Source: Hyphomicrobiales bacterium (lineage in GTDB: Bacteria; Pseudomonadota; Alphaproteobacteria; Rhizobiales; Rhizobiaceae). From it: a stretch of DNA of 64,000 bases. Below the pieces are notes generated by a model. The model did no database searches and was not told the origin of the DNA. It saw only the letters and a list, made by a program, of their open reading frames with translations. Where the stretch lies: the NCBI GenBank assembly GCA_900468625.1, contig UBUL01000029.1:27401-91400 (forward strand), given 5' to 3'. Each line of letters starts with the position of its first letter. The first letter of the stretch is position 1. The position numbers and the translations under genes are program-made. Below, piece by piece: positions 9,241-17,750 of the stretch.

Positions 9241-9336
9241 ATTTGAATTTGACAAGTGTTATGATCGCCCTCGGATCGATCTCGGTTATCGTTCGTTTCA
9301 TCAGAGCCGGCTTTTCGTTTGGAGTTCAAACAAGGC

Positions 9337-10347
9337 ATGCAGCGCGTCATCGTCATCCTGGTCCTCTTGTTCGCCGTGGCAGGCGGCGCCTGGTGGTATT
9401 TTCATCGCGACAGCGGTTCGAAGGAACTCGTCCTCTACGGAAATATCGATTTCAGGCAGCTTACCGTCGCCTTCAACGGCAGCGAACGTGTGGCTGAAGT
9501 CCTTGCCGAAGAGGGCGAACAAGTCAAGAAAGGGCAGGTCCTCGGCCGATTGGATACGAGCCGGCTCTTGCCTCAGGTTGCGCAGGCCGAGGCACAGGCG
9601 GCAGGCCAGAGCGCCAATCTCGCCCGCCTCAAGAACGGCAGCCGTCCGGAGGAAATCGCCCAGTCGCGCGCCAATTTGGAATCTGCCAAGGCGGAGGCTG
9701 TCAATGCCCGCGCCCAGTTGGCACGACAGGAAACGCTTGCCCCCAAGGCCGTCGTCAGCCAGCAGGCCCTGGATGAAGCCCGTTCGGCATCTGCCGTCGC
9801 AGACGCCAAGGTCATCGCAAATCAGAAAGCGCTCGATCTGCTCGTCGTGGGTTCGCGCGCAGAAGATATCGAGCAGGCGCAAGCGCAGTTGCAGGCGGCG
9901 CAAGCCAATGTCGCGCTTCTGCACCAACAGCTTGCGGACGCGGAACTGAAGGCCCCCGTCGATGCGATCGTGCAATCCAGGCTTATCGAGCCCGGCGAAA
10001 TGGCTTCCCCCACGCGCGCGGCCTTCTCGCTTGCGACCATCAGTCCGAAATGGGTGCGTGCCTATGTTTCGGAAACACAGCTTGGAATGCTACGTCCCGG
10101 CATGAAGGCTTCGGTCACCGTGGATTCGCTGCCGGGGCGCACGCTCCAGGGATGGATCGGTTTCATTTCTTCCGTTGCCGAGTTCACGCCGAAATCGGTC
10201 GAAACGGAGGAGTTGCGCACAAGCCTCATCTATGAAGTCAGGGTGTTCGTTGACGATCCGGAAAACGTGCTGCGGCTGGGTATGCCGGCAACAGTCAGGC
10301 CGCTTCCGGACGAGCGGATAGCTCCTCCAACCGAGCAGCGGCAATAG
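9337..10347 (+). CDS. HlyD-family periplasmic adaptor (YbhG-like)
   Basis: A 336-residue membrane-fusion protein. One N-terminal anchor (residues 2-20, RVIVILVLLFAVAGGAWWYF), a lipoyl half-motif (GSERVAEVLAEEGEQVKKGQVLGRLDTS), a long Ala/Gln-rich alpha-helical hairpin (about residues 75-205) and the returning half (DAELKAPVDAIVQSRLIEPGEMASP) are visible. These proteins link an inner-membrane exporter to an outer-membrane channel. It leads an operon with ABC ATPase and YbhS/YbhR-like permease genes. The ATG at 9337 follows GGAG; a TTG at 9319 would add six residues. Confidence 0.9.
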   Translation: MQRVIVILVLLFAVAGGAWWYFHRDSGSKELVLYGNIDFRQLTVAFNGSERVAEVLAEEGEQVKKGQVLGRLDTSRLLPQVAQAEAQAAGQSANLARLKNGSRPEEIAQSRANLESAKAEAVNARAQLARQETLAPKAVVSQQALDEARSASAVADAKVIANQKALDLLVVGSRAEDIEQAQAQLQAAQANVALLHQQLADAELKAPVDAIVQSRLIEPGEMASPTRAAFSLATISPKWVRAYVSETQLGMLRPGMKASVTVDSLPGRTLQGWIGFISSVAEFTPKSVETEELRTSLIYEVRVFVDDPENVLRLGMPATVRPLPDERIAPPTEQRQ

Positions 10348-10359
10348 GACGAGGATGTC

Positions 10360-11403
10360 ATGAGCGGCGATCTCTCGGTGGTGGCAGGCAATATCCGCAA
10401 GACGTTTCGCCGCGATACCGGTGAAACGGTGGAGGCGCTCGCCGATGTTTCCCTCGACGTCCGGAAAGGCGCTCTGACGGCACTCGTCGGCCCGGACGGC
10501 GCAGGCAAGACGACATTGCTGCGTCTGGCATGCGGCCTGATCGCGCCGGACAGCGGCAGTTTGCAGGTGATCGGCGTCGATGTCGGCAAAGAGCCGCAGC
10601 ACGTCCAGGACCGCATCGGCTACATGCCGCAGAAGTTCGGTCTTTATGAAGATCTGAGCGTTCAGGAGAACCTCGATCTCTATGCGGATCTGCACGGCGT
10701 GGCGCAATCCAGGCGCGATGAAACCTATCCACGCCTCTTCGAGATGACCCAGCTCGGCCGTTTCAAGGAAAGGCCGGCCGGAAAATTGTCGGGTGGCATG
10801 AAGCAGAAGCTTGGCCTTGCCTGTACGCTGGTACGGGCGCCCGAACTGCTGCTGCTCGACGAGCCCACCGTCGGCGTCGATCCGTTGTCTCGGCGCGAAC
10901 TCTGGGACATCGTCTTCAAGCTCGTCAGGGAGGATGGGCTTTCCGTCATCGTCGCGACGTCCTATCTCGACGAGGCCGAACGCTGCGAACATGCTGTGCT
11001 CATGCATGCGGGAAAGGTCCTTGCTCAAGGACCGCCTGCCGAAATAACGAAAAAGGCGCAGGGCCGCTGTTTCATGGTCCGCACACCGGAGGGCATGCAG
11101 GCACGATCCCTGCAGGCGCGTCTGTTTGCACTGTCAGGCGTTGTCGATGCCGTCCCTGAGGCTGGCCGCGTCCGAATTGTGCGCAACGCGGATCAGAAGG
11201 ACGAACCGTTGCAGGTAGATGGTACCACGCTTGAGACGGAAAGCGTGGCCGCCCGATTCGAAGATGCCTTCATGATGCTATTCGCTGCCGTTGCCGGAGA
11301 CGCCGAGCGCAGACCGGACAGCCGTCGGCGGATCGCAATGGCGGCGAAACGGTTGTGCAGGTCCGCGACCTCGTTCGCACGTTTGGAGATTTCACGGCCG
11401 TAG
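10360..11403 (+). CDS. ABC ATPase, first half of a YbhF-like dual ATPase
   Basis: A 347-residue frame with one complete ABC nucleotide-binding domain: Walker A GPDGAGKT (about residues 47-54), signature LSGGMKQK, Walker B LLLLDEPTVGVDP. After about residue 320 (FEDAFMMLFAAVAGDAERRPDS) the reading (RRRIAMAAKRLC...) looks like out-of-frame translation. The -1 frame from about 11,319 on reads a natural linker (PSADRNGGETVVQVRDLVRTFG) that leads directly into the second ATPase. In E. coli YbhF both domains are in one protein of about 580 residues, and 10360-12110 would give about that. So this is probably one gene with a frame change, or two overlapping genes. Confidence 0.8.
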   Translation: MSGDLSVVAGNIRKTFRRDTGETVEALADVSLDVRKGALTALVGPDGAGKTTLLRLACGLIAPDSGSLQVIGVDVGKEPQHVQDRIGYMPQKFGLYEDLSVQENLDLYADLHGVAQSRRDETYPRLFEMTQLGRFKERPAGKLSGGMKQKLGLACTLVRAPELLLLDEPTVGVDPLSRRELWDIVFKLVREDGLSVIVATSYLDEAERCEHAVLMHAGKVLAQGPPAEITKKAQGRCFMVRTPEGMQARSLQARLFALSGVVDAVPEAGRVRIVRNADQKDEPLQVDGTTLETESVAARFEDAFMMLFAAVAGDAERRPDSRRRIAMAAKRLCRSATSFARLEISRP

Positions 11404-12110
11404 ACCATATCAGCTTCAGTGTCCGCAAGGGCGAGGTCTATGGTCTGCTCGGCCCGAATGGGGCGGGAAAAAGCACGACCTTCCGCATGCTGTGCGGCCT
11501 GCTTCCCGCAAGCGGCGGCACATTGATGGTCGCCGGCGCCGACCTGCTGAAGGCAGGCGCGAAGGCCCGGGAGCGGCTGGGCTATGTCGCGCAGAAGTTT
11601 TCGCTCTACGGTCAGCTCAGCGTCGACGAGAATCTGGAGTTCTTCGCAAGCGCCTACGGGTTGCGCGGCCGGCATCGGAAGGACAGGATCGCCGCTTTGA
11701 AGAACCAGTTCGAGCTGGATCAGTTTTCAAGACTGCCGAGCGGGCAGCTTCCCGGTGGCTTCAAGCAGCGGCTGGCGCTTGCCGCCGCGCTGCTGCATGA
11801 GCCTGACATTCTCTTCCTGGACGAAGCGACCAGCGGCGCCGACCCATTGGCAAGGCGGCAGTTCTGGGGACGGATCACTGCGTTGTCCGAACAGGGTGTG
11901 ACCGTCATCGTGACGACGCATTTCATGGAAGAGGCCGAATATTGCGACCGGATCATCATTCTCGATGCCGGCAGGAGCCTGGCGGAGGGAACACCGGCCG
12001 AAATCCGCGCCCATGCCGGGATGGGCGGCGAGGCGGCGGCGACCATGGAGGAGGCGTTCATCGCGATTGTCGAGAAGGAGCGCCACAGACAGGCGGAGAG
12101 AGCGGCATGA
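11355..12110 (+). CDS. ABC ATPase, second half of a YbhF-like dual ATPase
   Basis: A 251-residue frame with Walker A GPNGAGKS (about residues 34-41), signature LPGGFKQR (an atypical LPGG instead of LSGG), Walker B ILFLDEATSGADP, and a final segment ending EEAFIAIVEKERHRQAERAA. The only start is GTG at 11355, inside the preceding gene, with no clear ribosome site. The frame stays open upstream to 11235 and encodes sensible linker residues, which favours fusion with the first half. It ends in an ATGA overlap with the permease. Together the halves would power the efflux complex. Confidence 0.8.
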   Translation: MQVRDLVRTFGDFTAVDHISFSVRKGEVYGLLGPNGAGKSTTFRMLCGLLPASGGTLMVAGADLLKAGAKARERLGYVAQKFSLYGQLSVDENLEFFASAYGLRGRHRKDRIAALKNQFELDQFSRLPSGQLPGGFKQRLALAAALLHEPDILFLDEATSGADPLARRQFWGRITALSEQGVTVIVTTHFMEEAEYCDRIIILDAGRSLAEGTPAEIRAHAGMGGEAAATMEEAFIAIVEKERHRQAERAA

Positions 12111-13261
12111 ACGAACCCGTCGACAGCTCCCCCGGACGTGGATTGCACACAGCGTTACGGCGCATCCGTGCATTGATCCGCAAAGAGACCTGGCAGCTTC
12201 TGCGCGACCCGAGCAGCATCGCGATCGGGATCGTCATGCCGGTGGCGCTGCTGATTCTGTTCGGATACGGCATCAATCTGGACGTGAAAAACGTTCCCGT
12301 TGCCATCGTCATGGAAGAGAATTCAGCCGAGGCGCGCGGGCTCGCATCGGCCTTCGAGCTCTCCAGCTACTTTTCGCCGAAACCGGTGACGACGATGGCG
12401 GAAGCGGAGAGAATGCTCCGGTCATCCGAGGCCAGGGCAATCCTGCGCATTCCTTCGGATTTCGCGCGCGAAATGGCTTTGAGCAACGGTGAAGTGCAGG
12501 TTGTCGTCAACGGCAGCGATGCCAACACGGCGCGTATTTCGCTGACTTACGCCGAGGCGGCGGTTGGCGTCTGGGCCGCAAAGGAAGCATCCCGCGGAGC
12601 GGCGCCCGCCGGCAGCAGTGTAGCAATCGAATCCCGGCGTTGGTTCAACGAAGCCAATGACAGCAGCTATTTCCTCGTCCCGGGCCTCGTCGTCCTCGTC
12701 ATGACCCTGATCGGCGCGCTCCTGACCGCGCTCGTCATGGCGCGGGAATGGGAACGCGGCACTTTCGAGGCGCTGTTCGTCACGCCCGTCCGCTCGGGGG
12801 AAATCCTGCTCGGCAAGACCGTTCCCTATTTTCTTCTCGGGCTTGCCGGGCTTGCGCTCTGCGTCGTCGGCAGCCGGCTGCTCTTCGGCGTGCCGCTTCG
12901 GGGATCGCTGCTGATCCTCACCTTCGTATCCATGCTCTATCTTCTGGTGGCGCTCGGTCTTGGCCTCGCCATATCCTCCGTCACGAAGAACCAGTTCATC
13001 GCAAGCCAGGTTACCGTTCTCGTCACATTCCTGCCGGCGATGATGCTCTCGGGTTTCATGTTCGATCCGCGGAGCATGCCCTGGGCCGTTCAAATCATCG
13101 CCTACATCTTCCCAGGGCGGTATTTCGTCACCCTCCTGCAGACCCTGTTTCTCGCTGGCAATATCTGGAGCGTCATTCTGCCCAATGCAGCCGTGCTGGC
13201 GGCCATGGCCGCGGCGCTTCTGGCGCTTGCCGTGCGAATGACCCGCAAAAGGATCGCATAG
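12107..13261 (+). CDS. ABC-2 type permease (YbhS-like)
   Basis: A 384-residue ABC-2 transporter. An N-terminal span (about residues 34-50, SIAIGIVMPVALLILFGYGINL), a large periplasmic domain (about 50-175), then five spans with YFLVPGLVVLVMTLIGALLTALVMAREWERGTFEALFVTPV, the hallmark of YbhR/YbhS-type permeases. The ATG at 12107 overlaps the ATPase stop (ATGA), which fixes the start although the frame is open further upstream. It forms a heterodimer with the next gene product. Confidence 0.92.
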   Translation: MNEPVDSSPGRGLHTALRRIRALIRKETWQLLRDPSSIAIGIVMPVALLILFGYGINLDVKNVPVAIVMEENSAEARGLASAFELSSYFSPKPVTTMAEAERMLRSSEARAILRIPSDFAREMALSNGEVQVVVNGSDANTARISLTYAEAAVGVWAAKEASRGAAPAGSSVAIESRRWFNEANDSSYFLVPGLVVLVMTLIGALLTALVMAREWERGTFEALFVTPVRSGEILLGKTVPYFLLGLAGLALCVVGSRLLFGVPLRGSLLILTFVSMLYLLVALGLGLAISSVTKNQFIASQVTVLVTFLPAMMLSGFMFDPRSMPWAVQIIAYIFPGRYFVTLLQTLFLAGNIWSVILPNAAVLAAMAAALLALAVRMTRKRIA

Positions 13262-13263
13262 CC

Positions 13264-14385
13264 ATGTTGATCGCATCGCTTCTGCGCATCGTAACCCTGA
13301 TCCGCAAGGAACTCCTCGTTATCCTGAAGGACCCAAGAAGCCGGGCGAGCCTTGTCGTACCGCCCATCCTCCAGTGCCTGATCTTCGGCTATGCCGCTAC
13401 CTACGACCTCAACTTGGTCCCCTATGCGCTCGTCGACCAGGACAGGACGACAACGTCGAGAAACCTGGTCGCAAAACTGGAGGGATCGGGCATCTTCGAG
13501 CGGGTAGCGACGCTGACGCAGACGGGCCAGGCCATAAGACTTCTCGATGCCAAGCAGGCCGTCCTGATCATTGTCATCGAGCACCATTTCGAGAGGCAAT
13601 TGGAAGCAGGCGCCTCCGGCACGGTACAGGTCATCGCCGACGGCAGGAATTCCAACACGAGCGGCATCGCGCAAGGCTATGCCAACACCATCGTCAGCGG
13701 CTTTACTTCCGACTGGCTTGCAGGGAAGGGAAGTTCCAGCAACGCCGTGCAGGTGACGACGCGCGCCTGGTACAATCCGCAGCTTGAAACGCGCTGGAGC
13801 ATGGTCCCTTCGCTCATCGGAACGATCACCATGCTGATGACGATGATGCTGACCGCCATGTCCGTCGCGCGCGAACGCGAGGAGGGAACCTTCGATCAAT
13901 TGCTGGTGGCACCGTTCACGCCGACCGAGATCATGATCGGCAAGGCCGTCCCCTCGATGATCGTCGGCATCACTCAGGCATCGACGATCCTGCTAGTGGC
14001 CTTGTTCTGGTTCCGTATCCCGTTCGCCGGCTCTTTCCTGACGCTCTATCTCGGGCTCAGCCTCTTCTTGGCCGCGGCCATCGGTTTCGGCCTGTTCCTG
14101 TCGTCGATTGCCGCCAACATGCAGCAGGCGATGATTCTCGGTTTCGTCTTCCTGATGCCGTTCATGCTGCTGTCGGGACTGATGTCGCCGACCGACAACA
14201 TGCCGAAGGTTCTCCAATATGCGACGATGATCAACCCGCTGAAATATGCAATCCGCATTACACGCAGTGTCTATCTCGAAGGTGCCGGTCTCGGCACGCT
14301 GCTTCCCGACATGCTGGCACTGGTCGCCATTGCCGCCGCCACGATGCCGGTTGCCGCCTGGATGTTCCGTCACCGCCTGAACTAG
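13264..14385 (+). CDS. ABC-2 type permease (YbhR-like)
   Basis: A 373-residue ABC-2 permease starting 2 bp after the previous stop, behind AAAGGA. The order of parts matches its partner: N-terminal span, periplasmic domain (about residues 45-170), and WSMVPSLIGTITMLMTMMLTAMSVAREREEGTFDQLLVAPF with the usual ER-EGT-QL/AL-V-P motif. It closes a HlyD-ATPase-ATPase-permease-permease operon of the YbhGFSR type, whose members export drugs or other hydrophobic compounds. The actual substrate is unknown; the TetR neighbour suggests induction by the exported compound. Confidence 0.92.
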   Translation: MLIASLLRIVTLIRKELLVILKDPRSRASLVVPPILQCLIFGYAATYDLNLVPYALVDQDRTTTSRNLVAKLEGSGIFERVATLTQTGQAIRLLDAKQAVLIIVIEHHFERQLEAGASGTVQVIADGRNSNTSGIAQGYANTIVSGFTSDWLAGKGSSSNAVQVTTRAWYNPQLETRWSMVPSLIGTITMLMTMMLTAMSVAREREEGTFDQLLVAPFTPTEIMIGKAVPSMIVGITQASTILLVALFWFRIPFAGSFLTLYLGLSLFLAAAIGFGLFLSSIAANMQQAMILGFVFLMPFMLLSGLMSPTDNMPKVLQYATMINPLKYAIRITRSVYLEGAGLGTLLPDMLALVAIAAATMPVAAWMFRHRLN

Positions 14386-14448
14386 ATCCCATAACGGGCC
14401 GGCCCTCACCAGTGACCATCAAGGCGCCACGCCGCATCAGGCTCGTCG

Positions 14449-14607
14449 ATGGCTGCCCAATCTCTAAGCGTATCCGTGGTTGCGCAGAAATTGGGCTACG
14501 ACGCCGAAGCATCGTTCAGCCGTGCCTTCAAGCGTATCATCGGTGCTCCACCGAGCCAGTTTCGCAAGGGCAGCGGAGCTGAAACGAATTCCTTCCCTAT
14601 GGATTGA
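14449..14607 (+). pseudogene. AraC-family regulator, C-terminal fragment
   Basis: Fifty-two codons whose middle (VAQKLGYDAEASFSRAFKRIIGAPPSQFRKG) is the second helix-turn-helix and C-terminal signature of AraC/XylS proteins. The first 200 or more residues of such a regulator are missing and nothing upstream continues the frame, so this is a 3' remnant left by a deletion. It lies just downstream of the efflux operon, at the edge of a degraded stretch. Confidence 0.7.
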
Positions 14608-15045
14608 AGCTCTCACCGCCGGGAATGTGCAATGTCGGCTGCGATTTGTTCAGAGAGTGCCGGCCTTCTTAGACAAGGCGCTCTTCAACGGCAACCGCGC
14701 GTGAGACAATGTAGACAGCAGAATGTCTCCTGGCACGCCGTCGGCGGCTTGTACCGACAAGCTGTGGAGAAAGGCGGCATAGAATTCCGCGAGCGCTGAT
14801 CCGGCCGCGGCAATCATAGTGAAGCCCGACAAGCATTTGCCGCGCGCCCGTCCTCAAGGAATACACTGCGACCTCATTCCTTCCCTCGATCGGTCCAGTG
14901 GCGGGCACTCGCCAACGTCGTAGCGATACAACAGCGGCTTGCTCCGCTGATCGGCGCGCCGGTGCTGGAGCTCGTCGAAAAGTGGGCGTGAGTGTACGCA
15001 AACAGACCGAAATCATCCGGCTGGTGGCAATTGCCGGCTGACATG
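14608..15045. other. gene-poor degraded stretch
   Basis: About 440 bp without a supportable gene between the AraC fragment and the transposase fragment. Short open frames occur on both strands but carry no recognisable motif. It looks like remnant DNA at an old rearrangement site. Confidence 0.45.
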
Positions 15046-15090
15046 TATTTTGATGGTGCCGAACGGGTGCTCGACCGTGTCGCCCTGACC
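15046..15090 (-). pseudogene. possible transposase C-terminal fragment (IS1182-like)
   Basis: On the minus strand one frame reads QGDTVEHPFGTIK, which matches the VEHPFGTIK block near the C-terminus of IS1182-type transposases. The frame does not continue as a transposase on either side. A relic of a few tens of bases; the call rests on one short motif. Confidence 0.4.
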
Positions 15091-15096
15091 TTCATC

Positions 15097-15267
15097 TTAA
15101 TTCAGTCGACGTCCCACCGGGCAAGACGTGGCAATCAGTCTGACATCGTCGGACTCCACGCGAACCAGCGTCTCCAACGCCTGGCGGATGAGTGCTGCGG
15201 TTTCCTTGGTACTCAACGATCTAGCCTTGTCCACGAGGGCGTCGTCGAGAATGATGGTTGAGCGCAT
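15097..15267 (-). CDS. VapB-like antitoxin, orphan
   Basis: A 56-residue protein, MRSTIILDDALVDKARSLSTKETAALIRQALETLV..., with the ribbon-helix-helix pattern of VapB antitoxins (strand MRSTIILDD, helix, then ALIRQALETL). The C-terminus (VRLIATSCPVGRRLN) departs from the usual R.LA.LGGT.P ending, so the toxin-binding tail may be altered. No VapC gene follows; the transposase fragment lies there instead. The start at 15267 is favoured over 15306 because it begins at the conserved MR(T/S)T strand. Confidence 0.6.
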   Translation of the reverse strand: MRSTIILDDALVDKARSLSTKETAALIRQALETLVRVESDDVRLIATSCPVGRRLN

Positions 15268-15469
15268 CACTATGCATTCTTGTTGCGGCACCAAAAACAG
15301 CACCATTCGGTGATAAAATCTATGCCTTCTTCGACATTGATACAGCAGGCTCCTCTTTCAGGTTCTCGGAAATTGAACGGATCACGCCCAAGGAAATAGG
15401 AAGCGGCGTGTCCTGGAAGACAGAACCGAGCCGAGCCAGTTCTCCGTGGAAATCACACCTGTCCGCTTC

Positions 15470-16276
15470 TCAGTGTCGCTCGTGTGCGAGGAATTGGCGA
15501 AAACGCTCGGATTTTGGATGTTTGAAAAGTTCCGCCGGCTCGCCCGTCTCTTCGATAACGCCCTTGTGGAGAAACACGATCTTATTGGAAACGTCTCGCG
15601 CGAACGCCATCTCATGCGTTACGACCAGCATGGTTCGTCCCTCCTCGGCAAGCGAGCGCATGACTTTAAGCACTTCGCCAACAAGTTCGGGATCAAGCGC
15701 TGAAGTCGGCTCGTCGAAAAGCATGACCTTCGGCCGCTGCGCGAGAGCACGAGCAATCGCCGCGCGTTGCTGCTGACCTCCAGATAGATGCGCTGGATAG
15801 AAATTTCGCTTGTCGGCGATTCCAACTCGTTCAAGCAGCGCTTCTGCTTCCGCGACGCATTCGGCGCGGTTGCGTTTCTGCACATGCACCGGCGCTTCGA
15901 TTACATTTTCCAAAATGGTCATGTGCGACCAAAGATTGAAGCTCTGAAACACCATGCCGATGTGTTCGCGCAGCCGATCGACCTGCCTGCGATCGGCAGG
16001 CTCGGTCCTGTGGCGTCCTTTTTTCAGCGAGAACATCTCGCCGCCGATGCGTATCTCGCCACTGTCTGGCACTTCAAGCATATTGATGCATCGAAGCATC
16101 GTCGACTTTCCCGAGCCGGAAGAGCCCAAGATCGATATGACGTCGCCTTCGTTGGCCTCTAGCGAAACGCCTTTGAGAACCTCCAGCGGGCCGAAGCACT
16201 TTCTGAGATCCTTGACCGAAACGGCAGCGCTCTTTTGTATGTTGTCGCTGGCCAAGACTGTTCCCCTGATGGACAT
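15470..16276 (-). CDS. polar amino-acid ABC transporter ATPase (HisP/OccP-like)
   Basis: A 268-residue ATPase with Walker A GSSGSGKS, Q-loop FQSFNLWSHMTILENV, signature LSGGQQQR and Walker B VMLFDEPTSALDPELVGEVL, all typical of the HisP/GlnQ/OccP family that imports histidine, arginine, ornithine, octopine or nopaline. The ATG at 16276 sits behind CCGGAG; the longer frame to 16333 is less likely. Last gene of a minus-strand permease-permease-ATPase operon. The matching binding protein is probably the one at 19756 on the other strand. Confidence 0.92.
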   Translation of the reverse strand: MSIRGTVLASDNIQKSAAVSVKDLRKCFGPLEVLKGVSLEANEGDVISILGSSGSGKSTMLRCINMLEVPDSGEIRIGGEMFSLKKGRHRTEPADRRQVDRLREHIGMVFQSFNLWSHMTILENVIEAPVHVQKRNRAECVAEAEALLERVGIADKRNFYPAHLSGGQQQRAAIARALAQRPKVMLFDEPTSALDPELVGEVLKVMRSLAEEGRTMLVVTHEMAFARDVSNKIVFLHKGVIEETGEPAELFKHPKSERFRQFLAHERH

Positions 16277-16287
16277 GCGTACTCCGG

Positions 16288-16992
16288 TTAAGTGGTAGGA
16301 TTGGGTGGCATGCGCATATGTGGTGAAAGCCAAAATTCGACCACCATGAGCATGCGCGTGACGGCGAAATTGATCGCAAGGTAAATCGCTCCTGCGACGA
16401 TGAAGATTTCGAAAGCCCGAAAGCTGTCCGCGATCAATTTTCCTGCGAGACCTGTGACTTCCATGATGGTGATGACGGAAGCAAGCGCCGTTGCCTTGAC
16501 CATCAGGATGATCTCATTGCCATAGGCAGGCAATGCGTGCCTGATGGCAATCGGAAGAATGATGCGCCTGAACAACAGGATACCTGACATGCCGCAGGCG
16601 CGCGCCGCCTCAACCTGTTGCATGGAAACGGCCTGCAGGCCACCTCGAAAGATCTCGCTGCAGTAGGCGGCCGTGTTCAGCGTCAACGCCAGCACGGCGC
16701 ACCAATAAGGTTCACGGAAAAACCACCAGACGCCAAGATCCTGCAATCCATGGCGGAATTGACCGAGGCCATAGTATATCAGGAACATTTGGACAAGGAG
16801 AGGTGAGCCTCTGAACACGAAGACATAAGCGCGGGTTAAGGTTCGGCCGATCGTGCCGCCCATCACCGCAATGAGCGCGATGACAAGCGCGAGGACGCTC
16901 CCCGCCAGAATGGATGTGACTGCAAGCTCGATGGTCAGCGGCAAACCGTTCAGAAGAGTGAAGAACGTTTCCCTCATGAAGCCAATATCCAT
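16288..16992 (-). CDS. polar amino-acid ABC transporter permease (HisM/OccM-like)
   Basis: A 234-residue inner-membrane protein of the HisM family with the conserved FRGSPLLVQMFLIYYGL segment and the EAA loop QVEAARACGMSGILLFRRIILPIA. It starts at ATG 16992, which shares one base with the stop of the previous gene (TGATG) and follows AGGAGG, so the two permeases are coupled. It forms a heterodimer with the HisQ-like subunit for import of a cationic or polar amino acid or a guanidino compound. Confidence 0.92.
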   Translation of the reverse strand: MDIGFMRETFFTLLNGLPLTIELAVTSILAGSVLALVIALIAVMGGTIGRTLTRAYVFVFRGSPLLVQMFLIYYGLGQFRHGLQDLGVWWFFREPYWCAVLALTLNTAAYCSEIFRGGLQAVSMQQVEAARACGMSGILLFRRIILPIAIRHALPAYGNEIILMVKATALASVITIMEVTGLAGKLIADSFRAFEIFIVAGAIYLAINFAVTRMLMVVEFWLSPHMRMPPNPTT

Positions 16993-17717
16993 CACAAGGC
17001 CCTCCTTATCCCTTGAGTTGTTCGCGCTTCCATTCTCCTGAACAGGATCGAAGAAACCCAGGTGATGACGAGATAAAGGACGACTGCCGTCAGATAGAAT
17101 TCAAACGGGCGGCGTGTGGACCCGGCGGCGATTTGCGATTGCCGGAGGAGTTCGACAAGTCCGGTGACGGAGATCAATGCCGATTCCTTCAGGACGAGTT
17201 GCCAGGTGTTTCCAAGTCCCGGAATGGCATAGCGAAGCACGAGAGGTGCGATAATGCGCCTGAACTTGGGCCACGGCCGCATGCCAACGGCGCTGGCCGC
17301 TTCGATTTCGCCGCGCGCAACCGATTTGAATGCCCCACGAAAGACCTCGGCCTGGTAGGCGGCCGAGACGACGCCAAGTGCCAGGGTTCCCGTTAGGAAA
17401 GCGGGCATCCCAATGAAACCATGGTAGCCGAACAGGCCGCCGACAGATCCGAGCAGCGAGCTTCCGCCAAAATAGAAAAGATAGATGATCAAAAGGTCCG
17501 GGACGCCGCGGAGGATTGTGGTGTAGCAGTCGGCAAACCAGCGAACGGCCATATGCGGCGACAGCTGCATGAAGGTAACAACAGAGCCGATGACCGTTCC
17601 AGCCAGAAAGCCACACACGGAAACGCCAATTGTCATGGCGGCAGCCGTCAGAAGGAGGGGACCCCAGCCTGTCTGTCCGACGCCGACAAGTGTCAGATAA
17701 CTATCGATAAGCTCCAT
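16992..17717 (-). CDS. polar amino-acid ABC transporter permease (HisQ/OccQ-like)
   Basis: A 241-residue permease of the HisQ family, with LRGVPDLLIIYLFYFGG and the EAA loop EIEAASAVGMRPWPKFRRIIAPLVL. First gene of the importer operon, behind GAGG. The GntR gene lies immediately upstream on the same strand (33-bp gap), so regulator and transporter may share a transcript. Octopine, nopaline and arginine importers of rhizobia and agrobacteria have the same subunit make-up, but the substrate here is not proven. Confidence 0.92.
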   Translation of the reverse strand: MELIDSYLTLVGVGQTGWGPLLLTAAAMTIGVSVCGFLAGTVIGSVVTFMQLSPHMAVRWFADCYTTILRGVPDLLIIYLFYFGGSSLLGSVGGLFGYHGFIGMPAFLTGTLALGVVSAAYQAEVFRGAFKSVARGEIEAASAVGMRPWPKFRRIIAPLVLRYAIPGLGNTWQLVLKESALISVTGLVELLRQSQIAAGSTRRPFEFYLTAVVLYLVITWVSSILFRRMEARTTQGIRRAL

Positions 17718-17750
17718 GCGTGAACCTCTTTGTGAAAGCTTGGCTTTGGC

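Noticed and set aside
9301..9975. 224-residue frame antisense to the HlyD gene
   Set aside because: A shadow of a GC-rich gene; the sense protein has clear HlyD motifs.
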